Shown one piece after another: positions 1-7,296 of a stretch of DNA of 13,140 nt. How positions within the stretch are numbered: position 1 is the stretch's first letter; each line of letters begins with the position of its first letter. The DNA is from Bacteroidota bacterium. GTDB taxonomy: Bacteria > Bacteroidota > Bacteroidia > Chitinophagales > Chitinophagaceae. Position numbers and translations under genes: made by a program. The DNA lies in the NCBI GenBank assembly GCA_021780705.1, contig JAJXYG010000256.1, positions 1 through 13,140 of the forward strand. Direction: 5' to 3'. The notes beneath the pieces were generated by a model. It was not told the DNA's origin, searched no databases, and saw only the letters and a list, made by a program, of their open reading frames with translations.

Positions 1-101
1 AGGGATAGCTGTGATAGAAAGTGTAATTCATCCCCCTTTAAATACAGCGGGGATCCGCTACCAGTCTACATTTCACCATTTTTTAACCAAAAAAAAGGAA
101 C

Positions 102-143
102 CGGCAATTCCTCCCCGAGGCAAGCTACGGGGTTTCCTTGCCG
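102..143. repeat. GC-rich two-part hairpin before malQ
   Basis: An outer stem pairs CGGCAA (102-107) with TTGCCG (138-143). An inner stem pairs CCCCG (113-117) with CGGGG (128-132) and can extend past an A-A mismatch to a CAAG loop. The structure ends 4 nt before the malQ start codon. On the minus strand the hairpin is followed by a run of eight T (complement of the A-run at 89-98), so it resembles an intrinsic terminator read leftward. It could instead be a 5' UTR structure limiting malQ translation, or one copy of a dispersed palindromic element. The pairing is seen directly; the role is unknown. The rest of 1-147 holds nothing I can name. Confidence 0.5.
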
Positions 144-147
144 TTAT

Positions 148-2847
148 ATGATGAAAATACATTTTTACATAAGGTTTCATACTCATTTTGGACAGGGCAT
201 GTGTCTTTCGGGAAATCATGAACTTTTGGGCAGTGATGACCTTGCCAGTGCGGTGGACATGACATTTTTCAACAATGATTTTTGGTATTTCACCCTGGAT
301 TTGCCCGAAGGGTTTGATGATCCCATCGTTTACCGGTATGTCCTCAAGGAGGCTGACGGGTTTCAGGTGGTGGAAGGGGAGGATAGGAGAGCCCTGGACC
401 TCTCAGAAATCAAGGCAGCCGACCTGACCGTATATGATGTATGGAATGCCATTGGGGAATTGAGCAATGTGTTTTTTACCCGGCCATTTAGTAATGTGCT
501 GCTGGGCCATGTAGCCCGGACCAAGGTGCCGGCTATCCGAAGGTATAGCCATGAATTCCGGGTAAAATCCCCTGTACTGCAACCCGGTGAGACGATTTGT
601 ATGGTTGGATCCACCGAAAATCTGAAGAAATGGGATACAGCCGACCCGGTCCTTATGGTGCCTGAAAATGGCTGGTTTGTGGCCAGGGTCAGACTTCTGG
701 ACAATGAATGGCCTGCTACCTATAAGTACGGGATTTATAATATTGAGGAGAAAAAAATGGTCAGGTTTGAAGACGGTGGGAACCGGTACCTTTCCAATTT
801 TAATCCAGGCACCGAGATTACGGTCCTTCATGACGGTTTTGTCAATTGCCAGGTGCCCAGGTGGCGTGGAGCAGGGGTAGCCATTCCCGTATTTAGCCTG
901 AGGTCTGTCAAAAGTTTTGGCGTGGGGGAATTCACCGACATACCCCTGTTGGTAGACTGGGCCAAACAGGTGGGGCTTCAATTGATCCAGCTCCTGCCGG
1001 TCAACGATACCACCGCAAGGAATACCTGGCACGATTCTTATCCTTATGCAGCGATTTCTGCTTTTGCCCTACATCCGCTCTATATAAACCTGGACCGGGT
1101 TGCAGGTAGACAATACGCTCATATTGTCAAACCTCTCAGTAAAAAACAAAAGCAATTAAATGAATTACCAGTATTTGATTATGAACAGGTAATGAAATTT
1201 AAGTGGCTGGCTTTAAAAGAATTGTACCAGGCATCTAAAGAAAAATTTAAGGATGACCTGGACTATTTCAAATTCTTTGACCTGAACCGGCACTGGCTGG
1301 TTCCCTATGCGGTCTTTTCCTACCTGAGGGATAAGTACAAGACGGCTGACTTCAGTAAATGGAAGCATCATAGCGTTTATGATGAAGGCAAAATTCTGAA
1401 GATGGCCTCGCCATCCAGCACTCATTATGAGGGGGTGGCCTTCTTTTATTTTGTTCAATACCATCTTCACCTGCAGATGAAGGCTGCCACAGATTATGCC
1501 CATCGCAACAAAATCGTCCTGAAAGGGGACATCCCCATAGGTATCCACCGGCACAGTGCCGATGCCTGGGCTAGTCCCAACCTGTATAACCTGAATGAGC
1601 AATCCGGGGCACCCCCGGATGATTTTGCCATCAAAGGCCAGAACTGGGGATTTCCCACCTATAACTGGGAAGAGATGAAACATGACGGGTTCCACTGGTG
1701 GAGGCTTAGGTTTGATCAGATGAGCAAGTACTTTGATGCATTCCGAATCGATCATATCCTGGGATTTTTCAGAATCTGGAGCATTCCGCTTCATTCGGTG
1801 GAAGGGATCATGGGCAGATTTGTACCGGCGATTCCGGTAGATATTTCCGAATTCCACCATAACCAGATTTGGTTTGATTATGATCGGTACTGCAATCCGT
1901 TTATCAATGATTCGATCCTTGAAGGGGTCTTTCAGGAGCGGGCATCCTTTGTCAGGGAGAATTTCCTGGAAGCACCCCAGGAAGGCAGGTACCGACTGAA
2001 GGAGGAATTCAATACCCAACATAAAGTAGCCAAATATTTTTCCCGCAACAAGATTGAAGGAGGAAAGGAACTCCGCCAGGGAATGTTTGACCTGATCAGC
2101 AATATTATCCTGTTTGAAGAACAGGGATCCCACGGAACCCAATTCCACTTCAGGATCGGGGTGGCCAATACTTCCTCTTTCCAGTGGTTGGATGACACTA
2201 CCAAGAACAGACTGTATCAATTATATGTGCATTATTTTTACCGCAGGCAGGATGACTTCTGGAAGCGGGAGGCCCTTAACAAACTTCCCGGTCTGAAGAT
2301 GAGCACCAATATGCTGGTTTGCGGGGAAGACCTGGGAATGGTGCCGGGATGTGTCCCTGAAGTAATGCGGATCCTGGGGATTCTCAGTCTGGAGATAGAA
2401 AGGATGCCGAAGGATCCCAAGCGGGAATTCTTCCATCCCAATGACGCCCCCTACCTTTCCGTGGTAACCCCGTCCACTCATGACATGAGTACCATTCGGG
2501 GATGGTGGGAGGAAGACCGGGGCAAGACCCAGCGGTTTTATAATTTCATGCTGGGTCACTACGGCGAAGCACCGCAGTTCTGTGAACCCTGGATAAACCG
2601 GGAGATTGTGGTGCAACACCTGTATTCTCCGGCTATGTGGAGTATATTCCAGCTCCAGGACCTGATGGGAATCAATGGAAACGTCCGCCGGACGGATCCC
2701 AATGAAGAACGCATTAATGTGCCTTCCAATACCCATCATTTCTGGCAATACCGGATGCACCTTACTTTGGAATCCCTGTTAAAAGCAGCGGAACTCAATG
2801 AGGAGCTGAAGAAATACATTCAGGAAAGCGGAAGGATGGCTTCCTGA
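148..2847 (+). CDS. malQ: 4-alpha-glucanotransferase (GH77) with two N-terminal CBM20 domains
   Basis: Amylomaltase, a disproportionating enzyme that moves alpha-1,4-glucan segments between maltodextrins and releases glucose; expected in the cytoplasm. The 899 residues are far longer than a plain MalQ. Two CBM20-like starch-binding domains occupy about residues 1-110 and 132-235, and the GH77 barrel about 240-890. The barrel shows the nucleophile D535 in RIDHILG, the acid/base E727 in CGEDLG and the third carboxylate D779 in TPSTHDM, plus the GDIPIGIHRHSADAW segment (460-474). This two-CBM20 layout resembles plant DPE2 and is usual in Bacteroidota. Start: ATG 148 or ATG 151; either gives the normal N-terminus. 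The frame stays open upstream to the window edge, but that part does not resemble MalQ. The next gene begins 36 bp downstream, so co-transcription is possible. Confidence 0.95.
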   Translation: MMKIHFYIRFHTHFGQGMCLSGNHELLGSDDLASAVDMTFFNNDFWYFTLDLPEGFDDPIVYRYVLKEADGFQVVEGEDRRALDLSEIKAADLTVYDVWNAIGELSNVFFTRPFSNVLLGHVARTKVPAIRRYSHEFRVKSPVLQPGETICMVGSTENLKKWDTADPVLMVPENGWFVARVRLLDNEWPATYKYGIYNIEEKKMVRFEDGGNRYLSNFNPGTEITVLHDGFVNCQVPRWRGAGVAIPVFSLRSVKSFGVGEFTDIPLLVDWAKQVGLQLIQLLPVNDTTARNTWHDSYPYAAISAFALHPLYINLDRVAGRQYAHIVKPLSKKQKQLNELPVFDYEQVMKFKWLALKELYQASKEKFKDDLDYFKFFDLNRHWLVPYAVFSYLRDKYKTADFSKWKHHSVYDEGKILKMASPSSTHYEGVAFFYFVQYHLHLQMKAATDYAHRNKIVLKGDIPIGIHRHSADAWASPNLYNLNEQSGAPPDDFAIKGQNWGFPTYNWEEMKHDGFHWWRLRFDQMSKYFDAFRIDHILGFFRIWSIPLHSVEGIMGRFVPAIPVDISEFHHNQIWFDYDRYCNPFINDSILEGVFQERASFVRENFLEAPQEGRYRLKEEFNTQHKVAKYFSRNKIEGGKELRQGMFDLISNIILFEEQGSHGTQFHFRIGVANTSSFQWLDDTTKNRLYQLYVHYFYRRQDDFWKREALNKLPGLKMSTNMLVCGEDLGMVPGCVPEVMRILGILSLEIERMPKDPKREFFHPNDAPYLSVVTPSTHDMSTIRGWWEEDRGKTQRFYNFMLGHYGEAPQFCEPWINREIVVQHLYSPAMWSIFQLQDLMGINGNVRRTDPNEERINVPSNTHHFWQYRMHLTLESLLKAAELNEELKKYIQESGRMAS

Positions 2848-2883
2848 GGGAGGCGGTAAATCCGGTGGATCAATCTCAGCCTT

Positions 2884-3900
2884 ATGGTGGTAAAATATAA
2901 AGCAATCAACCTTCCATTCCGGCACCCTTTCACCATATCCAAAGGGACCAAAACCAGCCAACCCTCCCTACTGGTGGAATTGGAACATTTTGGATTGAAG
3001 GGTTATGGCGAAGCTCCCGCCATCACCTACTATCAGGTTACGGTGGAAAACATGATTGAGGACCTACTGAGAAAGAAAAAAGCCATTGAGCAATTTGCGT
3101 TCACTACTCCGGAAAGGTTCTGGCACTACCTGCATCATCTTATACCCGGCAATCCGTTTCTGGTGGCTGCACTGGATATGGCCGGCTGGGACCTGTACGG
3201 GAAGTTGATGAAAAAACCGGTGTACCAGATCCTGAAGGGAGATATCAGCCGCAATCCGCTCACCGATTATACAATTGGAATAGATTCAGTGGAGCGTATG
3301 GTGGAAAAGATGAAGGAAAAACCCTGGCCCATTTATAAGATCAAACTGGGCACCTCCGAAGATGTACGTATCCTGACAGAACTTCGCAAGCATACCGATG
3401 CCGTTTTCAGAATAGATGCCAATGCGGCCTGGAGTCTGGATGAGGCCCTGGAAAAAATTGAACACTTCAGGCACCTTGGCGTGGAATTCATTGAACAGCC
3501 TCTGGCAAAGGATGACTGGGAAGGAATGGCCCAACTGTATCCCCAATCAAGCCTGCCCCTGATCGCCGATGAAAGTTGTGTATTTGAAGCCGATATTGAC
3601 CGGTGCGTGGACCATTTTCACGGGATCAATATCAAACTGACCAAATGCAGCGGAATGACCCCCGCCATTCGGATGATTGCAAAGGCAAGGAAGGCGGGTC
3701 TCAAGGTCATGATGGGAAGCATGAATGAGAGTTCGGTAGGCACTGCAGCCATCGCCCAGTTGCTACCCTTCCTGGATTATGTGGATATGGACGGGCCCTT
3801 ATTGCTGGCAGAGGATGTGGCACTGGGAGTGGGTTTTGATTTTGGAAAGATCCGGTATACGGGTTCCAGCGGCTTGGGTGTTTCCCTTACGTCCTTTTAA
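2884..3900 (+). CDS. Dipeptide epimerase (L-Ala-D/L-Glu epimerase type), enolase superfamily
   Basis: A muconate-lactonizing-enzyme subgroup protein, most likely the epimerase that converts L-Ala-D-Glu from recycled murein peptides into L-Ala-L-Glu. The 338 residues hold an N-terminal capping domain (about 1-115) and a barrel. The catalytic KxK is K152/K154 (YKIKLG). The magnesium ligands are D178 (RIDAN), E204 (IEQP) and D229 (ADES), and the second catalytic lysine is K251 (NIKLTK). Near the C-terminus, D301-M-D303 matches the DxD motif that binds the dipeptide amino group in known Ala-Glu epimerases, which favours this role over muconate or o-succinylbenzoate chemistry. The exact dipeptide preference cannot be read from sequence, because related epimerases accept other dipeptides. 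It lies 36 bp after malQ, with no obvious terminator before the his promoter. Confidence 0.9.
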   Translation: MVVKYKAINLPFRHPFTISKGTKTSQPSLLVELEHFGLKGYGEAPAITYYQVTVENMIEDLLRKKKAIEQFAFTTPERFWHYLHHLIPGNPFLVAALDMAGWDLYGKLMKKPVYQILKGDISRNPLTDYTIGIDSVERMVEKMKEKPWPIYKIKLGTSEDVRILTELRKHTDAVFRIDANAAWSLDEALEKIEHFRHLGVEFIEQPLAKDDWEGMAQLYPQSSLPLIADESCVFEADIDRCVDHFHGINIKLTKCSGMTPAIRMIAKARKAGLKVMMGSMNESSVGTAAIAQLLPFLDYVDMDGPLLLAEDVALGVGFDFGKIRYTGSSGLGVSLTSF

Positions 3901-3914
3901 TTTTGCAATAATTA

Positions 3915-3946
3915 TTTGTTTAAGTAAAAATTCGTTCTTTACTTTG
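3915..3946 (+). promoter_or_regulatory. Predicted Bacteroidota-type promoter of the his operon
   Basis: TTTG at 3915-3918 and TTACTTTG at 3939-3946 are separated by 20 nt. This fits the Bacteroidota primary sigma factor pattern of a -33 TTTG and a -7 TAnnTTTG, with one mismatch (TT for TA) in the -7 box. Transcription would begin at about 3950-3953, only a few bases before the leader peptide ATG at 3955. The boxes and spacing are seen directly; promoter activity and the start site are inferred. Confidence 0.6.
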
Positions 3947-3954
3947 TGCCCGAA

Positions 3955-4014
3955 ATGCAAAAAAACAACCACATACATCATCATCCTCATTTGATAAAGC
4001 GTAAGCGAGGTTGA
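3955..4014 (+). CDS. hisL: his operon leader peptide
   Basis: A 19-codon open frame, MQKNNHIHHHPHLIKRKRG, ends in TGA at 4012-4014. Five of residues 6-12 are His (codons at 3970, 3976, 3979, 3982 and 3988). It lies directly upstream of a terminator and of hisG, the classic layout of a his attenuator. Its function would be to sense charged tRNA-His through ribosome progress, not to make a useful peptide. No Shine-Dalgarno sequence is visible, and the predicted transcript start is so close that the message may be nearly leaderless. The last codons (CGT AAG CGA, 4000-4008) overlap the 5' arm of the antiterminator, as the mechanism requires. It is not homologous in sequence to the enterobacterial peptide; the name hisL is given by role. 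Confidence 0.88.
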   Translation: MQKNNHIHHHPHLIKRKRG

Positions 4015-4050
4015 TAGGTATGTGTAATACATAATTTCAAAAGGGCTTAC
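4001..4050 (+). promoter_or_regulatory. Predicted antiterminator of the his attenuator
   Basis: GTAAGC (4001-4006) is the exact complement of GCTTAC (4045-4050), the 5' arm of the terminator. Inside it, TTGA (4011-4014) can pair with TCAA (4037-4040), and TATGT (4019-4023) with ACATA (4029-4033) around a GTAAT loop, giving one long imperfect stem. It cannot coexist with the terminator because both use 4039-4050. A ribosome stalled on the His codons would leave 4001 onward free; a ribosome reaching the stop codon would cover 4001-4014. Base pairing is seen directly; folding energies were not computed. Confidence 0.7.
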
Positions 4051-4074
4051 TGAAAAGTGAGCCTTTTTCATTTT
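4039..4074 (+). terminator. Intrinsic terminator (attenuator) before hisG
   Basis: AAAAGGGCTTAC (4039-4050) pairs with GTGAGCCTTTT (4057-4067) around a TGAAAA loop. The stem has 11 pairs, with one bulged G (4045) and one G-U pair, and is followed by a T-rich tail (4064-4068 and 4071-4074). It ends 12 nt before the hisG ATG. Lying between a His-rich leader frame and the first structural gene, it is best read as the regulated attenuator of the operon. Confidence 0.85.
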
Positions 4075-4086
4075 AAAACTAAGCGC

Positions 4087-4938
4087 ATGCTAAGAATTGC
4101 CGTCCAAAAATCAGGCAGACTCTATGACCACTCCATCCAGCTGTTAAAGGAATGCGGGATTGAAATTAATAATGGAAACCGACAGCTCAAGGCGGTGGCC
4201 TTTAACTTCCCGGTGGAAATTTATTTTCTCAGGGATGATGACATTCCCCAATACGTGTATGACGGGGTGGCGGACCTTGGGTTTGTGGGTGAGAATGTGG
4301 TATATGAAAAAAATAAGGCGGTAGATACCCTGGCCAGATTGGGTTTTGGTCGCTGCCGGTTGAGCATAGCGGTACCCAAGACCATGAATTACAGGGAGGT
4401 AGGGGATCTGAGCAATCTGAAGATTGCGACCTCTTATACCTACCTGCTCCAGAAGTTTTTGGAACAAAAAAATATACCTGCCGAAATTCACGAAATCAGT
4501 GGCTCGGTGGAAATCGCTCCCGGGATTGGACTGGCAGATGCCATTTGTGATCTGGTGAGCAGCGGGAGTACCTTATTCACCAACGGACTTAAGGAGGTAG
4601 AGGTGATCCTGGAGTCCGAGGCCGTACTGATAGCACACAGAAGCCTGGCTGAGGAAAAGAAGGAGTTGCTTCAAAGGCTTCTCATGCGAATAGAGGCGGT
4701 AAAGGCAGCCAGGCACAATAAATATATCATGCTCAATGCCCCCAACGATCAATTGCAAAATATTGCAGCCGTGCTTCCCGGAATGAAAAGCCCGACCATA
4801 GTTCCCCTGGCTGAGAAGGGATGGAGCAGCGTGCAGAGTGTGGTGAAAGAAAATGATTTTTGGGAAATCATTGAAAAACTGAAAAGCTATGGAGCTGAAG
4901 GTATACTTGTGGTCCCCATAGAAAAAATGATTCTTTAA
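4087..4938 (+). CDS. hisG: ATP phosphoribosyltransferase, long form
   Basis: First enzyme of histidine synthesis: joins ATP and PRPP to give phosphoribosyl-ATP. From ATG 4087 the protein has 283 residues, the long HisG form with a C-terminal regulatory domain (about 205-283), so no HisZ partner is expected and histidine feedback inhibition is likely. It opens with LRIAVQKSGRL and carries DGVADLGFVGEN (59-70) and the PRPP-loop segment GLADAICDLVSSGSTL (148-163). A GTG 30 nt upstream is in frame, but it lies in the terminator stem and adds residues foreign to the family, so ATG 4087 is chosen. It is the first gene after the attenuator; hisD follows after 13 nt. Confidence 0.97.
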   Translation: MLRIAVQKSGRLYDHSIQLLKECGIEINNGNRQLKAVAFNFPVEIYFLRDDDIPQYVYDGVADLGFVGENVVYEKNKAVDTLARLGFGRCRLSIAVPKTMNYREVGDLSNLKIATSYTYLLQKFLEQKNIPAEIHEISGSVEIAPGIGLADAICDLVSSGSTLFTNGLKEVEVILESEAVLIAHRSLAEEKKELLQRLLMRIEAVKAARHNKYIMLNAPNDQLQNIAAVLPGMKSPTIVPLAEKGWSSVQSVVKENDFWEIIEKLKSYGAEGILVVPIEKMIL

Positions 4939-4951
4939 AACCTTGTGCAAA

Positions 4952-6241
4952 ATGACAACGATCGCAATCAACCCTCCCAAGAGCAAGTGGCCGGAACTTC
5001 TGGAAAGGCCGGCCTTTGATACGGAAAGCCTGGACGGGGTGGTGGGCCGCATACTGTCCGAGGTAAGACTGGCTGGCGATGAGGCTGTGTTGGCGTACTC
5101 AAAACAATTCAGTGGCTTTGCCCCCCAGTCTTTGTGGGTAACCCCCGAAGAAATCAGGGAATCGGGCTCCCTGCTACCAGGGGATTTGAAGCAGGCGATA
5201 TCGCTGGCAAAGAAGAATATTGAAAAGTTTCACCGGGCCCAGGTCAGACCGGTACACAAGGTGGTGACCACCGAAGGGGTCACCTGCTGGAGAAAGAACC
5301 TTCCGGTGGAAAGGGTAGGGCTCTATATTCCGGGAGGCAGTGCGCCACTATTTTCCACCCTGCTCATGCTAGCGATACCCGCAAGAATTGCAGGCTGTGA
5401 AGAAATTGTGGTAGCCACTCCTGCCCAAAAGGACGGCTCGGTGCATCCTGCCATACTCTATGCGGCCCAATTATTGGGGGTAGACCGGATTTATAAGAGC
5501 GGGGGTGCCCAGGCTATTGGCGCGCTGGCTTACGGAACTCCTTCTCTTGCAAAGGTCCAGAAAATATTTGGGCCTGGAAATCAATATGTGACCTGTGCCA
5601 AGAAGCTGGTAAACCGTGAAGGGGTAGCAATTGACATGCTGGCGGGCCCCAGCGAACTGGCAGTTTTTGCAGATGAAAGCTGCATTCCGGAATTTGTGGC
5701 GGCGGACCTGCTTAGCCAGGCAGAACACGGGGCGGACAGCCAGGTGGTCCTGGTAGCTACGAAGCGTAAAATCATTGATGAGGTAATCAAACAAATACAC
5801 ATCCAGTTGCCCGCACTTGAAAGGAAAAATATCGTGGAGGAAAGCTTCCTGCACCGGCGATTGATAGTATTGCACCAGGAGAAACAAGCCTTTGAATTCC
5901 TCAATGCCTATGCGCCGGAACACCTGATCATTGCCTCTGCCGAGGCGGCCCGTCTCTCCGGCTATGTGCGCAATGCGGGAAGTGTGTTCCTCGGAAACCT
6001 GTCTCCCGAAAGTGCCGGAGATTATGCATCCGGTACCAATCATTCATTACCCACGGGGGGAACAGCCCTGACTTACAGCGGGGTATCGGTTGACAGTTTT
6101 GTAAAAAAAGTAACCTTCCAGCAATTGACCAGGAAGGGAATCAAACATATTGGTCCCGCCGTAATGGCAATGGCCGAAGCGGAAGGTTTGGGCGCACACC
6201 GTAATGCGGTTGGCATACGACTAAAAAAACTGAAGAAATGA
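4952..6241 (+). CDS. hisD: Histidinol dehydrogenase
   Basis: Last two steps of the pathway: NAD-dependent, zinc-assisted four-electron oxidation of L-histidinol through histidinal to L-histidine. From ATG 4952 there are 429 residues, the normal length. The zinc ligands correspond to Q256 and H259 (SQAEHG), D357 (SAGDYASG) and H416 (LGAHRNAV). The catalytic E323-H324 pair sits in YAPEHL. The signatures YIPGGSAPLFSTLLM (125-139), SGGAQAIGALAYGT (183-196) and FGPGNQYV (206-213) are intact. A TTG at 4943 would add three residues and is less likely than the ATG. The stop overlaps the hisC start as ATGA, suggesting coupled translation. Confidence 0.98.
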   Translation: MTTIAINPPKSKWPELLERPAFDTESLDGVVGRILSEVRLAGDEAVLAYSKQFSGFAPQSLWVTPEEIRESGSLLPGDLKQAISLAKKNIEKFHRAQVRPVHKVVTTEGVTCWRKNLPVERVGLYIPGGSAPLFSTLLMLAIPARIAGCEEIVVATPAQKDGSVHPAILYAAQLLGVDRIYKSGGAQAIGALAYGTPSLAKVQKIFGPGNQYVTCAKKLVNREGVAIDMLAGPSELAVFADESCIPEFVAADLLSQAEHGADSQVVLVATKRKIIDEVIKQIHIQLPALERKNIVEESFLHRRLIVLHQEKQAFEFLNAYAPEHLIIASAEAARLSGYVRNAGSVFLGNLSPESAGDYASGTNHSLPTGGTALTYSGVSVDSFVKKVTFQQLTRKGIKHIGPAVMAMAEAEGLGAHRNAVGIRLKKLKK

Positions 6242-7296
6242 GTAATTTCAACATAGATGAGCTGGTACGGGAGAATATTCTCAAACTGGAACCCTATTCT
6301 TCCGCACGAAATGAATATTCGGGAGAAGCTTCCGTGTTCCTGGACGCCAATGAAAACAGTTATGGATCTCCTTTACCTGAATCATACCACCGGTATCCGG
6401 ACCCATTGCAATGGCAGCTCAAACAGGCTCTTTCCAAAATAAAGGGAGTGCCCCCGCAAAACATATTTATTGGAAATGGAAGTGATGAGGTAATAGACCT
6501 GGCTTACCGAATATTTTGCAGGCCCGGGGTGGACAATGTGATCCTGTGTCCCCCCACCTACGGCATGTATAAGGTGGCTGGGGGAATTAATGATATTGAG
6601 ACCCGCGAAGTACTGATGACTCCGGATTTTCAGCTGAATGTGGAAGGGATTCTGGAGGTGGTGGACGAGCGGTCCAAACTCCTGTTTCTTTGTTCTCCCA
6701 ATAATCCGACCGGAAATAACCTGAACCGGTTGGATATGGAAATGCTGCTGAACAATTTTCAGGGGATAGTCCTAATTGACGAAGCCTACATCAATTATTC
6801 CCGGCAGAAAAGTTTTGTCCAGGAGCTTACTGAATACCCAAACCTGGTGGTCATGCAAACCCTGTCCAAGGCATGGGGGCTTGCCGGTTTGAGGCTGGGT
6901 CTTGCCTTTGCCTCTGAAAAGATCCTGTCCCTGTTCAACAAGGTGAAACCCCCATACAATGTCAATCTTTCTTCCCAACAGCTGGGAATCAAGGCCCTGG
7001 AAAGCCTCGAATCCGTGAACCAAACGATCCGGGTAACGGTGGAACAACGCATGCTGCTTCAGGAGGCATTGACCCATTTTCCATTTATTGAAAAAATTTA
7101 TCCTTCGGACGCCAATTTCCTGCTGGTGAAGACCAAAGATGCTGATGATCTGTACCACTTTCTTTCTGCAAAGAGGATTATTGTAAGAAACCGAAGCAAG
7201 GAGCCTCTTTGCCAAAATTGCCTCAGGATCACCATTGGCACTGAAAAAGAAAATGAAATATTACTGGATGCTTTAAAGAATTACCCTCATGGCTAA
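6238..7296 (+). CDS. hisC: Histidinol-phosphate aminotransferase
   Basis: PLP-dependent class I/II aminotransferase that transfers the amino group from glutamate to imidazole acetol phosphate, forming L-histidinol phosphate. The 352 residues are typical. The PLP Schiff-base lysine is K211 in [13 protein letters not shown]. The cofactor contacts include N156 (SPNNPTG) and D181 (LIDEAY), and the substrate-carboxylate arginine corresponds to R330 (LRITIGT). The N-terminal LDANENSYG (35-43) is the usual HisC motif. The start overlaps the hisD stop by 4 nt, and the 3' end overlaps hisB by 8 nt. HisC paralogues can act on aromatic amino acids, but position in the operon makes the histidine role clear. 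Confidence 0.97.
   Translation: MSNFNIDELVRENILKLEPYSSARNEYSGEASVFLDANENSYGSPLPESYHRYPDPLQWQLKQALSKIKGVPPQNIFIGNGSDEVIDLAYRIFCRPGVDNVILCPPTYGMYKVAGGINDIETREVLMTPDFQLNVEGILEVVDERSKLLFLCSPNNPTGNNLNRLDMEMLLNNFQGIVLIDEAYINYSRQKSFVQELTEYPNLVVMQTLSKAWGLAGLRLGLAFASEKILSLFNKVKPPYNVNLSSQQLGIKALESLESVNQTIRVTVEQRMLLQEALTHFPFIEKIYPSDANFLLVKTKDADDLYHFLSAKRIIVRNRSKEPLCQNCLRITIGTEKENEILLDALKNYPHG

Noticed and set aside
2..151. Open frame ending in TGA at 149-151, overlapping the malQ ATG, as the tail of an upstream gene
   Set aside because: Two of the three forward frames are open over this short stretch, the translation resembles no family I know, and a terminator-like hairpin lies inside it. It cannot be decided without upstream sequence.
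1213..2220. Long minus-strand open frame opposite malQ
   Set aside because: It lies wholly across the conserved GH77 catalytic domain and its translation shows no recognisable motif; it is a shadow of the + strand gene.
4057..4086. Upstream in-frame GTG start for hisG (10 extra residues)
   Set aside because: The GTG lies in the 3' arm of the terminator, and the extra residues do not match HisG N-termini, whereas MLRIAVQKSGRL from ATG 4087 does.
4943..4951. TTG start for hisD three codons upstream
   Set aside because: ATG 4952 gives a normal HisD N-terminus, and there is no ribosome-binding signal favouring the TTG.
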